Position numbers and translations under genes: made by a program. Positions 42,232-51,684 of a stretch of 64,000 nt of DNA are shown here, piece after piece (the stretch's first letter is position 1; each line of letters starts with the position of its first letter). Where the stretch lies: NCBI RefSeq assembly GCF_016583575.1, contig NZ_NRRG01000004.1:99235-163234 (forward strand), given 5' to 3'. Origin of the DNA: Thiocystis violacea (GTDB lineage: Bacteria; Pseudomonadota; Gammaproteobacteria; Chromatiales; Chromatiaceae). The notes under the pieces are model-generated. The model saw only the letters and a program-made list of their open reading frames with translations, was not told where the DNA came from and ran no database searches.

Positions 42232-43119
42232 TCACTGATGCGTCGTGGGCGACTGGTGCCGGGTCTGCTCGGCGAATATCTGGCGTGTGTCGACGGGGTC
42301 GAAGCGGTAGGCTCGGTTGCAGAATTCGCAGATCACCTCGACCTCGCCCCGCTCGGCCAGGATGCCATCGACCTCGGCCTCTCCCAGCATTCTGACGGTG
42401 TTCTCGATGCGCTTCTTGGAGCAGGCGCAGCGAAAGGCGAGCGGCTCGGGATCGAAGAGTCGCAGGGACTCCTCGTGGAACAGCCGGTGCAGCAGTGGCT
42501 CGGTCGCTAACCCGGTGAGTTCGCTCGGGGTCAGGGTCTCGGCGAGGATGGTTACGCGCCTCCAGTCTTCCTCGCTCGCTCCCTCGTCGGGCAAGCGCTG
42601 CAAGAGAAGTCCCGCCGCGCGCCGCTCGTTCGCCGCGAGCCAGAGTCGGGTCTGGAGTTGTTCCGAGTCGGAGAAATAGCGCTCGACCGCCTCCGACAGC
42701 CGGGTACCCGTCAGCGGCACGACGCCCTGATAGGGCTCGCCGCGACCGTGCTCGATGGTCAGTACCAAACGCCCCTCTCCGAGTTGCTCGCCCAGGGTGC
42801 CCGAGACCGGAACCTCGCCGCTCCAACGGGCCAGTCCGCGCACCGTGCGGGCGTGCGTGGCCTGAGCCACCAGGGTCCGAATGGGTCCGGCGCTCTGTAT
42901 TTGCAGGATCAGCGAACCCTCGAACTTGATGGTCGCGGCGAGCAGGGCGACGGCCGCCAGCGCCTCTCCGAGGCGGTCGCGCACGGGTGGCGGATAGGGG
43001 TGGGCGTCCAGGACGGCGCGCCAGCTCGCGTCCAGATGGACCAGATGGCCGCGGATGCCGGCGTGCTCGAAGAGAAAACGCGAGAGTCTGTCGGAATCGT
43101 TCATGTCCGGGTTGTTCAT
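42232..43119 (-). CDS. hslO: Hsp33 redox-regulated chaperone
   Basis: Holdase activated by oxidation. The 295-residue product has the Hsp33 N-domain (IRGHLVHLDASW) and the C-terminal zinc site as FRCACSKKR and ICEFCNRAYRF, i.e. CxC plus CxxC. ATG 43119 (MNNPDMNDS) or 43104 (MNDSDRL) are both possible; neither has a strong ribosome site. The upstream phosphoesterase stop at 43134 is very close. Confidence 0.95.
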   Translation of the reverse strand: MNNPDMNDSDRLSRFLFEHAGIRGHLVHLDASWRAVLDAHPYPPPVRDRLGEALAAVALLAATIKFEGSLILQIQSAGPIRTLVAQATHARTVRGLARWSGEVPVSGTLGEQLGEGRLVLTIEHGRGEPYQGVVPLTGTRLSEAVERYFSDSEQLQTRLWLAANERRAAGLLLQRLPDEGASEEDWRRVTILAETLTPSELTGLATEPLLHRLFHEESLRLFDPEPLAFRCACSKKRIENTVRMLGEAEVDGILAERGEVEVICEFCNRAYRFDPVDTRQIFAEQTRHQSPTTHQ

Positions 43120-43133
43120 GTCGCGGGGCCGTT

Positions 43134-43970
43134 TCAATCGAGGCCCGCCAGGAAGGCGTCGACGGCCGGTCGCAAGGGACGCTCGCCCGCCAGCACGGCC
43201 GGCTCGAAATCACGGCGCCAGAGCGGCATCAGCAGGCGGGCGCGACGCCATTCCTCGAACATGATACGAGCCAGCGGACCACCCTCCTCGATGAACCCGA
43301 GATCCCGGAAGTCCCGCTCGGCCTGGACACGGTCATAGGCGAAACGGAGGATCTCCCAGTGCCAGCCGTCCTGGCGCATCTCCAGCAAGGCATAGCTGCC
43401 GCGCGGGTCGCCGTCGAAGGGCGAGCCGACGGAGCCCACGTTGAGGATCGGGATGCCGTCGAGAACCCGTTGCAGCGGTCGGTGCGTGTGGGCGGTGACG
43501 AAGAGGGCGAGATCCGGCGGGAGCGTGCCGCGGATCTCCTCGTCGGTGACGCTGGTGGTGATGCCCTGCCGATTGCTGGTCATGGTACCGTGGGTCACAT
43601 GCACCCAGCTCGTCTCCGTGCCGCCATCGAAACTGAGATGATCCGGCCAACCCTCAAGGGCCTCGACACGGGGCTGGATCTGCTGATAGGTCCAGTCGGC
43701 GAAGCGGCGCATCTCCGCCTCCAGCGCGTCCTTGGGCGCCTCGCGGCCGCACCGCAGCACCCAAGCCTCGTGGTTGCCCTTGACCGGAAGCCAGCCGCGC
43801 TCGCGCCGCAACTGGTCGAAGAGTTCCAGGCAGGCCAGGCTGCTGGGGCCGCGGTTGACCAGGTCGCCATCCATCACGACCAGGTCCGGATCCCAATCCA
43901 GGATCCGGGACACCGCCTCTTCCATGGCCGGCAGGTTGCCCTGCACATCTGAAAAAATCGCGACCTTCAT
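43134..43970 (-). CDS. Metallophosphoesterase (YfcE/ApaH-like)
   Basis: 278-residue calcineurin-like phosphoesterase. Metal-site motifs are in order: FSDVQGN (block 1), VMDGDLVNRGP (block 2), VKGNHEAW (block 3), VTHGTM and FVTAHTHRPL (His-bearing blocks). The fold resembles symmetrical diadenosine tetraphosphatases and small YfcE-type enzymes; the substrate is unclear. It is directly upstream of hslO on the same strand. Confidence 0.88.
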   Translation of the reverse strand: MKVAIFSDVQGNLPAMEEAVSRILDWDPDLVVMDGDLVNRGPSSLACLELFDQLRRERGWLPVKGNHEAWVLRCGREAPKDALEAEMRRFADWTYQQIQPRVEALEGWPDHLSFDGGTETSWVHVTHGTMTSNRQGITTSVTDEEIRGTLPPDLALFVTAHTHRPLQRVLDGIPILNVGSVGSPFDGDPRGSYALLEMRQDGWHWEILRFAYDRVQAERDFRDLGFIEEGGPLARIMFEEWRRARLLMPLWRRDFEPAVLAGERPLRPAVDAFLAGLD

Positions 43971-44030
43971 CGTGGCTTATCCTTAGAAATCCGATGCCGA
44001 TACCTTACCGGGATCCGCGCGGGAGTGAAA

Positions 44031-44351
44031 CTAACCGGCACGCTCGACCTCGCCGATCCGTTGGCGAACGGAATCGACCTTGCCCCGCAGCCGCCCGAGC
44101 GGACCCTGGCGGATATCGAACTTGGCGATCGCGTAGACCCGCTCGCAACCGAGACCATCGAGGACCGACTGGGCCTGTTCGATGAGCGCGAGCGCCTCCG
44201 GTAGGCTCGCGGTCTCCACCTGCGTCCCCATGGGCGAGAGTTGGAAGTCGAACCCGCTGTCGCGGATCAGGGCGATCACGGGCGCGACGAACCGACTGAC
44301 GCTGACCCCTTGATCGGTGGGGAAGATGGCTAGATCGAGGATGACGGACAT
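44031..44351 (-). CDS. MTH1187-family thiamine-binding protein
   Basis: 106-residue ferredoxin-like protein of the UPF0045/MTH1187 type, members of which bind thiamine. Seen: ILDLAIFPTDQGVSVSRFVAPVIALI and YQLSPMGTQVE-like FQLSPMGTQVET, the signature. ATG 44351 is preceded by AGGTGAGT; the longer frame has no homology. It is divergent from an unknown small gene. Confidence 0.85.
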   Translation of the reverse strand: MSVILDLAIFPTDQGVSVSRFVAPVIALIRDSGFDFQLSPMGTQVETASLPEALALIEQAQSVLDGLGCERVYAIAKFDIRQGPLGRLRGKVDSVRQRIGEVERAG

Positions 44352-44482
44352 GGACTCACCTGCTGAGGCGTGGCATGGAGGGCGCCCGACGCGGGATTGC
44401 CGCGCCGAGGCAACCGGCCGTAGACTTGGGCTCAAGCGATCGCTTCACGCTTTAAATAAGAACATAGGCTCGAAATCCATCC

Positions 44483-44944
44483 ATGACACCAGATAAAGAT
44501 TCCGGCGAACCGGATTGGGACACCCCGCTCACGCTGACGCTGACGCCGGGCCTGCTCATCCACGCGCTCATGGGCACGGCGAGCGCCGTTCACACGGGCT
44601 GGAGCAGTTGCGTGGATGATACCCTGGTCCTGTCCAATCAAGTCGCGATGGACGACCGGGCCGGTCATTATGTCCGCCTCGCCGAGCAGGAGTTCGTCGA
44701 GGACGACCAGCCGGAGACGCTCTGGCATGACTGGACCCTGGAGGTGCGTCTCGGCTCGGTCCTGACGACCGGACACTGGCAGTTTTTGGCCACGGCGCAT
44801 CCCTCGGAGTGGGAATGGAATGCCCGCGAGGCCGAGCGCGCCTTCGAGCGAGCCTGCGTGCTCGTCGGACGGCGGGTGCGGCGCGCCATCGTCGTGGAGG
44901 AACCTGTCCAACTGGACGATACCCCGCGCGCGAGCCGTCATTGA
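44483..44944 (+). CDS. Hypothetical protein
   Basis: Unrecognised 153-residue acidic protein. It has no signal peptide or membrane helix. It is rich in Trp (at least 8) and in Asp/Glu, and looks like a mixed alpha/beta single domain. It precedes a DUF6489 gene by 101 bases and is divergent from the thiamine-binding gene. I cannot assign a function. Confidence 0.6.
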   Translation: MTPDKDSGEPDWDTPLTLTLTPGLLIHALMGTASAVHTGWSSCVDDTLVLSNQVAMDDRAGHYVRLAEQEFVEDDQPETLWHDWTLEVRLGSVLTTGHWQFLATAHPSEWEWNAREAERAFERACVLVGRRVRRAIVVEEPVQLDDTPRASRH

Positions 44945-45045
44945 GCCGGACGCCCGGAGCCCTGGGCGAGACTTGACCCATCGCGAGGCTCCTGGCTTGC
45001 GCCAGGCCGCCCCCGCGATCCCGATCCTTTTCACTGGAGACGCCC

Positions 45046-45306
45046 ATGAAGGTCACCGTCGATTTCGATATCACCCCGGACGAGGTCCGCAAGCTCTTTG
45101 GCCTTCCGGATGTGGAAGCCTTCCAACGCCAGCTCATGGACGACATCCGCGAGCGGATGACCGCGGGCGTCGAGGGCTATGATCCAATCAAGCTCTTCCA
45201 GCCCTACATGGCCGGGACCATGGCGTCCTGGGATATGTTCCAGAAACTCTTGACCAATGTTTCGTCCTCGTCGACTTCGGGCACCAAGGCCGGGGCCGGG
45301 GATTAG
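45046..45306 (+). CDS. DUF6489 family protein
   Basis: 86-residue protein beginning MKVTVDFDITPDEVRKLFGLPDV and with FMAGTM-like PYMAGTMASWDMFQKLL, the pattern of DUF6489. A Ser/Gly-rich tail ends the protein. Members are often near polyhydroxyalkanoate or storage genes in other genomes as far as I recall, but nothing of that sort is here. GGAG precedes the ATG 8-10 bases upstream. Confidence 0.75.
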   Translation: MKVTVDFDITPDEVRKLFGLPDVEAFQRQLMDDIRERMTAGVEGYDPIKLFQPYMAGTMASWDMFQKLLTNVSSSSTSGTKAGAGD

Positions 45307-45542
45307 CGATCCTGATGGGATGGGCGAGGCGGTCCGCGATAAGGGACAGGGTGTCTCGCCGCCCACTAGGTTCCACGTCCGCGCCTCTTGACCGGGTGCC
45401 TTCCTCGCGACGAAATCCTGGCTGGTTTTGATGGCTTGATGAGCGCGATATAACGAGACGGGCGGAGTTTTCCCCAGGTCGGCGTCGCCGGCCCGGGGCG
45501 AGCGATGACTCCCGCAACGAAAGGCTAGATGGAAGTGATCGA
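45307..45542. other. Gap before the PAS-GGDEF-EAL gene
   Basis: 236 bases without a credible ORF on either strand. GGAAGTGA just before 45543 is the ribosome site of the next gene. No promoter or hairpin stands out. Confidence 0.4.
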
Positions 45543-48089
45543 ATGACCAGGTCGACAAGACCAGATCACGGATGGGAGACATGGCCTCAGGGACGGGATT
45601 TTGCCATTGAGTTGGTGCGGCAGTTGGTCGTGCCGACCTTCGTGATCGATGGCGAGGCCAGGGTCATCGTCTGGAACCGGGCTTGCGAGCAGTTGACCGG
45701 AATGCCCGCGGCGGATGTCATTGGAACGCGCGATCACTGGCGCGCCTTTTATCGCAAGCCGCGCCCTTGCCTGGCCGATCTGGTTCTGCAGGGGCGACAA
45801 GCGGACATCCGCCAATACTATTCGGCCTGTCCCGATGGCGCGGATACCAGCGCGCACGCGGAGGCGCACGCGGAGAACTGGTGTGTCATGCCGCTGTGCG
45901 GCGCCGAGCTCTATCTGTCCGTCGACGCCGGTCCCATCAAGGACGCCGAGGGACGGACCATTGCCGTCGTGGAGACCCTGCGCGACATGACGGACCGTCA
46001 CCGCGCCGAGCAAAAGCTTAGGTTCATCGCCAGCGTCTTCGAGAACTCCCAGGAAGGCATCCTGATCACGGCGCCTGACGCGCGGATTCTGGATGTCAAC
46101 GCCGCCTTCACGCGCACCACGGGCTACGGCCGCGAAGAGGTGCTCGGCCGGACCCCGGCGCTGCTCAAATCCGGTATTCAGGAAGCCGATTTCTACCGAC
46201 GGATGTGGCGTGACCTCAAGGACAAGGGCCATTGGCAGGGCGAGGTCTGGAATCGCCGGAAGTCCGGCGAAATCTATCCCGAACTCCTGCAGATCAATGC
46301 CGTCCTGGGTGAGTCCGGACAATTGTCGCACTACATCGGGATGTTTCTCGATATCAGCGACCTGAAAAGCACCCAGCAGCAGTTGCTCCGTCTGGCCAGC
46401 TACGATGCCCTGACCCATCTCCCCAACCGCAGGCTGCTGGCCCGGCGACTGCATCGGGCGATGGACAAGGCCGCGCGGTGCGAGCGCCTGGTGGCCATCT
46501 GCTCGATCGATCTGGACGATTTCAAGGGTATCAACGACCGGTTCGGCCAGGAACATGGGGACCGGTTGCTGCTCGAGATCGCCCGTCGCCTGCTTGGCGT
46601 GCTCCGCCCGGAGGATACGGCGGCCCGTCTGGGGGGCGATGAGTTCGTTCTGCTGGTCACCGATCTGGGTAGCGCCGATGAGCTGGAGGAGATTCTCCGG
46701 CGGGTTTTCGAAGAGATTTCAGCGCCCTACCAGATCGAGGATGTGGCGGTCACGATCTCGGCCAGTATCGGCGTCACCCTCTATCCCATCGACGACAGCG
46801 ATCCCGATACCCTGTTGCGGCATGCCGATTACTCGATGTACGAGGCCAAGCAACTGGGTCGCAACCGCTATCAGCTCTTCGACATGGAGGCCGCCCGGGC
46901 GCTTCGGGCCAGGCATCTGCAACTAGAACGGCTCCGCAAGGCGCTGCGCGATCGTGAGTTTTGTCTCTATTACCAGCCGAAGGTCAACATGCGTACCGGC
47001 CGCGTCATGGGCATGGAGGCCCTGCTGCGCTGGCGGCAAGCCAATGGCGTCCTGGTCGGCCCCATGGAGTTCCTGCCGCTGGCCGAGCAGTCCTCGCTCA
47101 TCGTCGACATCGGCGAATGGGTTCTGCGCGAGGCGCTGGGACAGGCGCGACAATGGGTCCTGGATGGCCTGGACTTGACCGTCAGTGTCAATATCGCCGC
47201 CCGCCATTTTCAACACGGCGCCTTCCTGCCGAGGCTTCGGGCGATCCTCTCGGAGCATGCCGATCTGGCGCCCCATCATCTCGAGCTGGAGATACTGGAG
47301 AGCGCGGCGCTCGAGGATATCGCGATGATGCGTGGGATCATCGGGGCCTGCCAATCGATCGGCGTGGGTTTCGCGCTCGACGACTTCGGAACCGGCTATT
47401 CCTCGCTGAGCTATCTCAAGCAATTGCCCGTCGAGACCCTCAAGATCGATCGCTCATTCGTGCGGGACATGCTCGATGATCAGGACGATCTGGCGATCAC
47501 CAAGGGTGTGATCGGTCTGGCCAGCGTCTTTCGCCGGCAGGTCATCGCCGAGGGCGTCGAGACGCCCGAGCAGGGGTTGCTCTTGATGGACCTGGGATGC
47601 GATCGCGCGCAAGGCTTTGGGATCGGTCGTCCCATGCCGCCGGAGCAGGTGCCGGGGTGGATCGAGGGGTTCGAGCCGGATTGGAAATGGACGCTCTGGG
47701 CGGGAGGCTGTTGGCGATCGAGCGACATGCCGCTCCTGCTGGCCCAGTATGATTGCCGGCATTGGCTCGAACGGCTGGTCGATCGTCTGGACGGGTGCGA
47801 CGGGGAGCGGCGGGAGAAATTCCCGGTCGACGGAGGTGGTGAGTCATCGGATGGACGTTTTTCCACCTGGCTCGCGGGCGAGGGCGACATTCGCCATGGA
47901 CATCTCTTGGAGTTCAAGGAGGTCGCGCGGCTCCACGATCGGATTCGGCGCCTCGGGAGCGCGATGATCCGACTCCGGGACGCCGGGAAACCGGGAGCGG
48001 CTCGGGCGATGCGGGACAAGCTCATCGGACTCAAGACAGGGGCCTTGACGGCCATCGAACAGCTTCAACGAAGGGTGGCGAGACGATGA
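45543..48089 (+). CDS. PAS-PAS-GGDEF-EAL bifunctional c-di-GMP enzyme with CZB-like tail
   Basis: 848-residue soluble protein. Two PAS domains (about 20-150, 155-270); GGDEF (about 283-440) with an intact GGDEF near 363; EAL (about 455-705) with an intact EALLRW near 491, NIAARH, LEILES, ALDDFGTGY, LKIDRSF, AEGVET and AQGFGI; and a C-terminal helical domain (about 715-848) that resembles chemoreceptor zinc-binding (CZB) but lacks the expected Cys. Both catalytic domains look active. The stop overlaps the next ATG (ATGA), so the two genes are coupled. Confidence 0.9.
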   Translation: MTRSTRPDHGWETWPQGRDFAIELVRQLVVPTFVIDGEARVIVWNRACEQLTGMPAADVIGTRDHWRAFYRKPRPCLADLVLQGRQADIRQYYSACPDGADTSAHAEAHAENWCVMPLCGAELYLSVDAGPIKDAEGRTIAVVETLRDMTDRHRAEQKLRFIASVFENSQEGILITAPDARILDVNAAFTRTTGYGREEVLGRTPALLKSGIQEADFYRRMWRDLKDKGHWQGEVWNRRKSGEIYPELLQINAVLGESGQLSHYIGMFLDISDLKSTQQQLLRLASYDALTHLPNRRLLARRLHRAMDKAARCERLVAICSIDLDDFKGINDRFGQEHGDRLLLEIARRLLGVLRPEDTAARLGGDEFVLLVTDLGSADELEEILRRVFEEISAPYQIEDVAVTISASIGVTLYPIDDSDPDTLLRHADYSMYEAKQLGRNRYQLFDMEAARALRARHLQLERLRKALRDREFCLYYQPKVNMRTGRVMGMEALLRWRQANGVLVGPMEFLPLAEQSSLIVDIGEWVLREALGQARQWVLDGLDLTVSVNIAARHFQHGAFLPRLRAILSEHADLAPHHLELEILESAALEDIAMMRGIIGACQSIGVGFALDDFGTGYSSLSYLKQLPVETLKIDRSFVRDMLDDQDDLAITKGVIGLASVFRRQVIAEGVETPEQGLLLMDLGCDRAQGFGIGRPMPPEQVPGWIEGFEPDWKWTLWAGGCWRSSDMPLLLAQYDCRHWLERLVDRLDGCDGERREKFPVDGGGESSDGRFSTWLAGEGDIRHGHLLEFKEVARLHDRIRRLGSAMIRLRDAGKPGAARAMRDKLIGLKTGALTAIEQLQRRVARR

Positions 48090-48697
48090 AGACACCTCGG
48101 TTTGGCTGGCTCGCGCTCGGCGCGTTCCTCACGGCCGGCGCGGCCCTGGGGCAGGACTGCGGCGACCAGGGTCCGGCCAGCCTGCCGGACGCGCGCTACG
48201 TCCTGATCCAGAACGGTACCGTCAAGGATGTCGTCACGGGCTTGATGTGGAAACAGTGCGTCGAGGGCACGGGCGGCATTGGCTGCGCGTCCGGCGCGCC
48301 GCTGAACCTCGGATGGCGGGAAGGTTCGCGGCGCGCGCTGGGCTCTCGGTTCGCCGGTTTCGCCGATTGGCGTCTGCCGGATCGCCACGAGCTTCTGTCA
48401 TTGCTGCAACGGCGCTGCCATGGACTGGATATCGATGGTGTCATCTTTCCGCGCACGCCCGCGAGCCGCTTCTGGAGCGCGAATCCCGCCTCCTATTATC
48501 CAGGGAGCGCCTGGACCATCGACTTCGGCAACGGCGACATGGGCTATGGCACCGAGCGCGAATCGGCCCACGTCCGGCTGGTCCGGGACGCGGAGGCCTG
48601 CTCCCCGGCCCGACCCTCGACCTGTTTTTCGCATCAGGATCGGCTCTACGAGCCGCATGGCGGGATCGAGGAACTGGAGCCGGGTCAGGAGCCCTGA
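48086..48697 (+). CDS. Secreted DUF1566-domain protein
   Basis: 203-residue precursor with signal peptide (about 1-22, ending ALGQD) and a DUF1566/Lcl-C-type domain (about 45-170): VKDVVTGLMWKQC, FADWRLPDRHELLSLL, FWSANPAS and AHVRLVRD. Paired Cys suggest disulfides, as in a periplasmic protein. It is translationally coupled to the c-di-GMP protein and convergent with purN (13-base overlap). DUF1566 is found in surface or adhesin-like contexts, so it may be an output linked to c-di-GMP, which is inference. Confidence 0.85.
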   Translation: MKTPRFGWLALGAFLTAGAALGQDCGDQGPASLPDARYVLIQNGTVKDVVTGLMWKQCVEGTGGIGCASGAPLNLGWREGSRRALGSRFAGFADWRLPDRHELLSLLQRRCHGLDIDGVIFPRTPASRFWSANPASYYPGSAWTIDFGNGDMGYGTERESAHVRLVRDAEACSPARPSTCFSHQDRLYEPHGGIEELEPGQEP

Positions 48698-49350
48698 TCC
48701 ATTTCGATCCGTCTTGGCTCGGTCAGGATCTCGCCATCGAGGCGCGGCCGTCCGTCCGTGTCGAGCCTCAGCCGGCCCCGAGCGAACCAATGCACCGCGG
48801 TCGGATAGAGGATGTGCTCCTGCCTCAAGACCCGCGCGGCGAGCGTTTCGGCGTCGTCTCCGGCCAGCACGGGTACGCGCGCCTGGGCGATCACCGGACC
48901 GCCATCGAGTTCGGCCGTCACGAAGTGCACACTGGCGCCGTGCTCGCGCTCGCCCGCGTCCAGGGCGCGCTGGTGGGTGTGCAATCCCCGAAATTTCGGC
49001 AGCAGGGAAGGGTGGATGTTCAGCATCCGCCCGAGATAACGGTTGACGAAGGCCGGGGTCAAGATGCGCATGAAACCGGCCAGCACCACCAGTCCGGGCT
49101 CGTGGCGATCGATCAGGGCGCTCAGATCGCTATCGAAGGCGTCCCGATCCGGATAGTCGCGGTGGCTCAACACCTCGGTCGGGATTCCATGCCGGCGCGC
49201 GCGCTCCAGGCCGAAGGCCCCGGCCTGGTTGCTGATCACCGCCCTGAGCTGGATCGGCCGCCCCTGGAGCTGGGCGTCGATCAGGGCCTGAAGATTGCTG
49301 CCGCCGCCCGAGATGAGGGCGACGACCGGAAGCGGCGTGCCTTCAGACAT
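48685..49350 (-). CDS. purN: Phosphoribosylglycinamide formyltransferase
   Basis: Third step of purine synthesis, adding formyl to GAR. The 221-residue product shows [14 protein letters not shown] (phosphate loop), [50 protein letters not shown] with the catalytic Asn-His, and [18 protein letters not shown] 49350 is chosen (MSEGTPLP); it overlaps the purM stop by 8 bases, so the pair is coupled. Confidence 0.95.
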   Translation of the reverse strand: MSEGTPLPVVALISGGGSNLQALIDAQLQGRPIQLRAVISNQAGAFGLERARRHGIPTEVLSHRDYPDRDAFDSDLSALIDRHEPGLVVLAGFMRILTPAFVNRYLGRMLNIHPSLLPKFRGLHTHQRALDAGEREHGASVHFVTAELDGGPVIAQARVPVLAGDDAETLAARVLRQEHILYPTAVHWFARGRLRLDTDGRPRLDGEILTEPRRIEMDQGS

Positions 49351-50419
49351 GGGCCGCGCCGCCACCGCTGTAAACCACCTCGGGCTCGGCCTCGCTGGAC
49401 TCGATACGGCCGAGCACCCAGGCGTCTTCTCCCCCCTCGCGCAGCCGGTTCAACGCCGTCTCCGCGTCCTGCGGGGCGACGCAGACCACCATGCCGACGC
49501 CGCAGTTGAAGGTCCGCAGCATTTCCGAGCGCGAGATGCCGCCTTGGGACTGGAGCCAGTCGAACACGGGCGGCCGACTCCAGGAGTCCAGGTCCACCAG
49601 GGCTCGCGTGCCCCTGGGCAGGACGCGCGGCAGATTCTCGGTCAGACCACCTCCCGTGATGTGGGCGAGCGCGTGGACCCGCAGCGACCGGGTCAGGGGT
49701 AGGATCGAACGGACATAGATCCGGGTCGGCGCCAGCAGGGCGTCCCCCAGCGTGGCCCCGTCCAGGGCTTGGGACAGATCCGCGCCGCTCACCTCCAGTA
49801 CCTTGCGGATCAGCGAATAGCCGTTGGAATGCGGACCCGAGGAAGCGAGGCCAAGCAGCAGGTCGCCCGGCGCGACACGATCGGGAAGGATGAGCTCGCT
49901 TTTTTCCGCGATGCCGACGCAGAATCCGGCCAGGTCGTAATCTCCCTCGCCGTAGAGACCGGGCATCTCGGCCGTCTCGCCGCCGGTCAGGGCGCATTCG
50001 GCCAGTTCGCACCCGCGCGCGATGCCCGCGATCACGGAGGCCGCGACCTCGACATCCAGGCGCCCGGTGGCGTAGTAATCGAGGAAGAAGAGCGGTTCGG
50101 CCCCGCTGACCAGGATGTCGTTGGCGCACATGGCGACCAGATCGATACCGATGGTGTCGTGGCGCCCCAGCTCGATGGCCAGCTTCAGCTTGGTTCCGAC
50201 GCCATCGGTCCCGGAGACGAGCACGGGTTGACGGAAACGCTCCAGGGGCAGCTCGAAGAGCGCGCCAAATCCGCCCAGGCTATCCATGACCCCCGGACGG
50301 CGGGTGGCGGCGGCCAAGGGCTTGATGCGCTCGACGAGGCGGGCGCCGGCGTCGATATCGACACCGGCGGCACGGTAACTGAGGGCGGTCGATGGGGGAA
50401 GTTGGGAATCCTGCGGCAC
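49343..50419 (-). CDS. purM: Phosphoribosylformylglycinamidine cyclo-ligase (AIRS)
   Basis: Fifth step of purine synthesis. The 358-residue product has [74 protein letters not shown] and [15 protein letters not shown], all purM signatures. GTG 50419 is preceded by GGAG about 10 bases upstream. It is in an operon with purN. Confidence 0.95.
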   Translation of the reverse strand: MPQDSQLPPSTALSYRAAGVDIDAGARLVERIKPLAAATRRPGVMDSLGGFGALFELPLERFRQPVLVSGTDGVGTKLKLAIELGRHDTIGIDLVAMCANDILVSGAEPLFFLDYYATGRLDVEVAASVIAGIARGCELAECALTGGETAEMPGLYGEGDYDLAGFCVGIAEKSELILPDRVAPGDLLLGLASSGPHSNGYSLIRKVLEVSGADLSQALDGATLGDALLAPTRIYVRSILPLTRSLRVHALAHITGGGLTENLPRVLPRGTRALVDLDSWSRPPVFDWLQSQGGISRSEMLRTFNCGVGMVVCVAPQDAETALNRLREGGEDAWVLGRIESSEAEPEVVYSGGGAAHV

Positions 50420-50539
50420 GCGGCGGCTCCAGTCTGGGAAATCTTGGGTCGATAGTATAACGAACGACACTTGGACAGGCGGCGCGAGCCACGCTAGCAT
50501 CCGAAACCCGGCCATTGGCGCGGTTTTAGGATCTGCCTC

Positions 50540-51097
50540 GTGAAGCTCAGTGATCTTCCCAACATCATCAGCGTGATTCGGCTGATCGCCGTGATCCCGG
50601 TGGTCTATCTCCTCCTGGTGCAGGAATTCGGCTGGGCCTTGTTCCTGTTCGCCGCCGCGGGCGCCTCGGATGGGCTCGACGGTTTCCTGGCCAAGCACTA
50701 TGGCTGGCAGAGCCAGCTTGGCGGCATCCTCGATCCGCTGGCCGACAAGACGCTCCTGGTCTGCTGTTTCCTGGTGCTGGGCGCGCACGGACTGATCCCG
50801 CTCTGGCTGGTCCTGGCGGTGATCTTCAGGGATCTGGTGATCGTGAGCGGCGCGGTGCTCTACAACTACCGGGTCGCGGAGGTCGAGGCATCCCCGATCC
50901 CGGTGAGCAAGCTCAATACGGCCTTGCAGATCGTCCTGGTCGTCACGGTCATCATGAATGCCGGAATCCAACCCTTGCCCGACGCCTTACTCACCTTCCT
51001 CACCTGGGCCTGCTTCGTCACCGTGGTGGTCAGTGGCCTGCAATACGTCTGGATCTGGGGGCGCAAGGCCATGCGCCATGGCTGGAAGGAGGATTAG
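50540..51097 (+). CDS. CDP-alcohol phosphatidyltransferase (PgsA-like)
   Basis: 185-residue integral membrane enzyme that transfers a phosphatidyl group from CDP-diacylglycerol to an alcohol. The CDP-alcohol motif [19 protein letters not shown] ... DPLADK is intact. Five to six hydrophobic helices. It could be PgsA (glycerol-3-phosphate) or a cardiolipin-type paralogue; sequence alone does not settle this. GTG 50540 is the start and is divergent from purM. A dispersed repeat begins 2 bases after its stop. Confidence 0.88.
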   Translation: MKLSDLPNIISVIRLIAVIPVVYLLLVQEFGWALFLFAAAGASDGLDGFLAKHYGWQSQLGGILDPLADKTLLVCCFLVLGAHGLIPLWLVLAVIFRDLVIVSGAVLYNYRVAEVEASPIPVSKLNTALQIVLVVTVIMNAGIQPLPDALLTFLTWACFVTVVVSGLQYVWIWGRKAMRHGWKED

Positions 51098-51098
51098 G

Positions 51099-51145
51099 GT
51101 GTGTCATCAATTCTCGTCGTGAGTCGGATGCCGGGGGTAGGGCAC
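51099..51145 (+). repeat. Stop-codon-associated dispersed repeat, copy 2
   Basis: GTGTGTCATCAATTCTCG continuing to GATGCCGGGGGTAGGGCA. It begins 2 bases after the pgsA-like stop and is in that gene's orientation. It matches copies at 42158-42221 (minus) and 55547-55604, but the palindromic right end is missing, so it is truncated. Confidence 0.75.
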
Positions 51146-51210
51146 GTCGATCCGAGCCTCGAAACTGAAAAGTTCATGCCTCCCCGTCCGTCATCCGCGA
51201 ATAACCAATG

Positions 51211-51238
51211 AAAAAGGGGTGCCCAGGGCACCCTTTTT
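51211..51238. terminator. Bidirectional intrinsic terminator
   Basis: AAAAAGGGGTGCCC-A-GGGCACCCTTTTT: a strong GC stem with one bulged G, flanked by an A-run and T-run on both sides. It can end transcription from the pgsA-like gene on the plus strand and from rubrerythrin on the minus strand. Confidence 0.9.
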
Positions 51239-51264
51239 AAACCTCCCGCCAGCGGTGGATGGGT

Positions 51265-51684
51265 TCAGGCGTCGAGATTATCCAGCGCCTTCTGGAAGCG
51301 ATTGGCATGGGAACGCTCGGCCTTGGCGAGCGTCTCGAACCAGTCGGCGATCTCGTCGAAACCCTCGTCGCGGGCGGACTTGGCCATGCCCGGATACATA
51401 TCGGTGTACTCGTGGGTCTCGCCGGCGATGGCGGCCTTCAGGTTATCGCCCGTGGCTCCGATCGGCAGTCCCGTCGCCGGATCGCCCACGGCCTCAAGGT
51501 ACTCCAAGTGACCATGCGCATGGCCGGTCTCACCTTCCGCGGTCGAGCGAAAAACCGCCGCGACGTCATTGTAGCCTTCCACGTCTGCCTTGGCGGCGAA
51601 GTAAAGATAACGGCGATTAGCCTGGGATTCGCCCGCGAAAGCCTCTTTCAGACTTTGCTCGGTTTTGCTGCCCTTAAGCTCCAT
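51265..51684 (-). CDS. rbr: Rubrerythrin (diiron domain only)
   Basis: 139-residue four-helix ferritin-like peroxidase. Diiron ligands: Glu in [15 protein letters not shown], Glu/His in [12 protein letters not shown], Glu in [11 protein letters not shown], and Glu/His in [15 protein letters not shown]. There is no C-terminal rubredoxin domain, so electrons must come from a separate partner. ATG 51684 follows AGGATAGCAAC; the longer frame is not conserved. Confidence 0.93.
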   Translation of the reverse strand: MELKGSKTEQSLKEAFAGESQANRRYLYFAAKADVEGYNDVAAVFRSTAEGETGHAHGHLEYLEAVGDPATGLPIGATGDNLKAAIAGETHEYTDMYPGMAKSARDEGFDEIADWFETLAKAERSHANRFQKALDNLDA

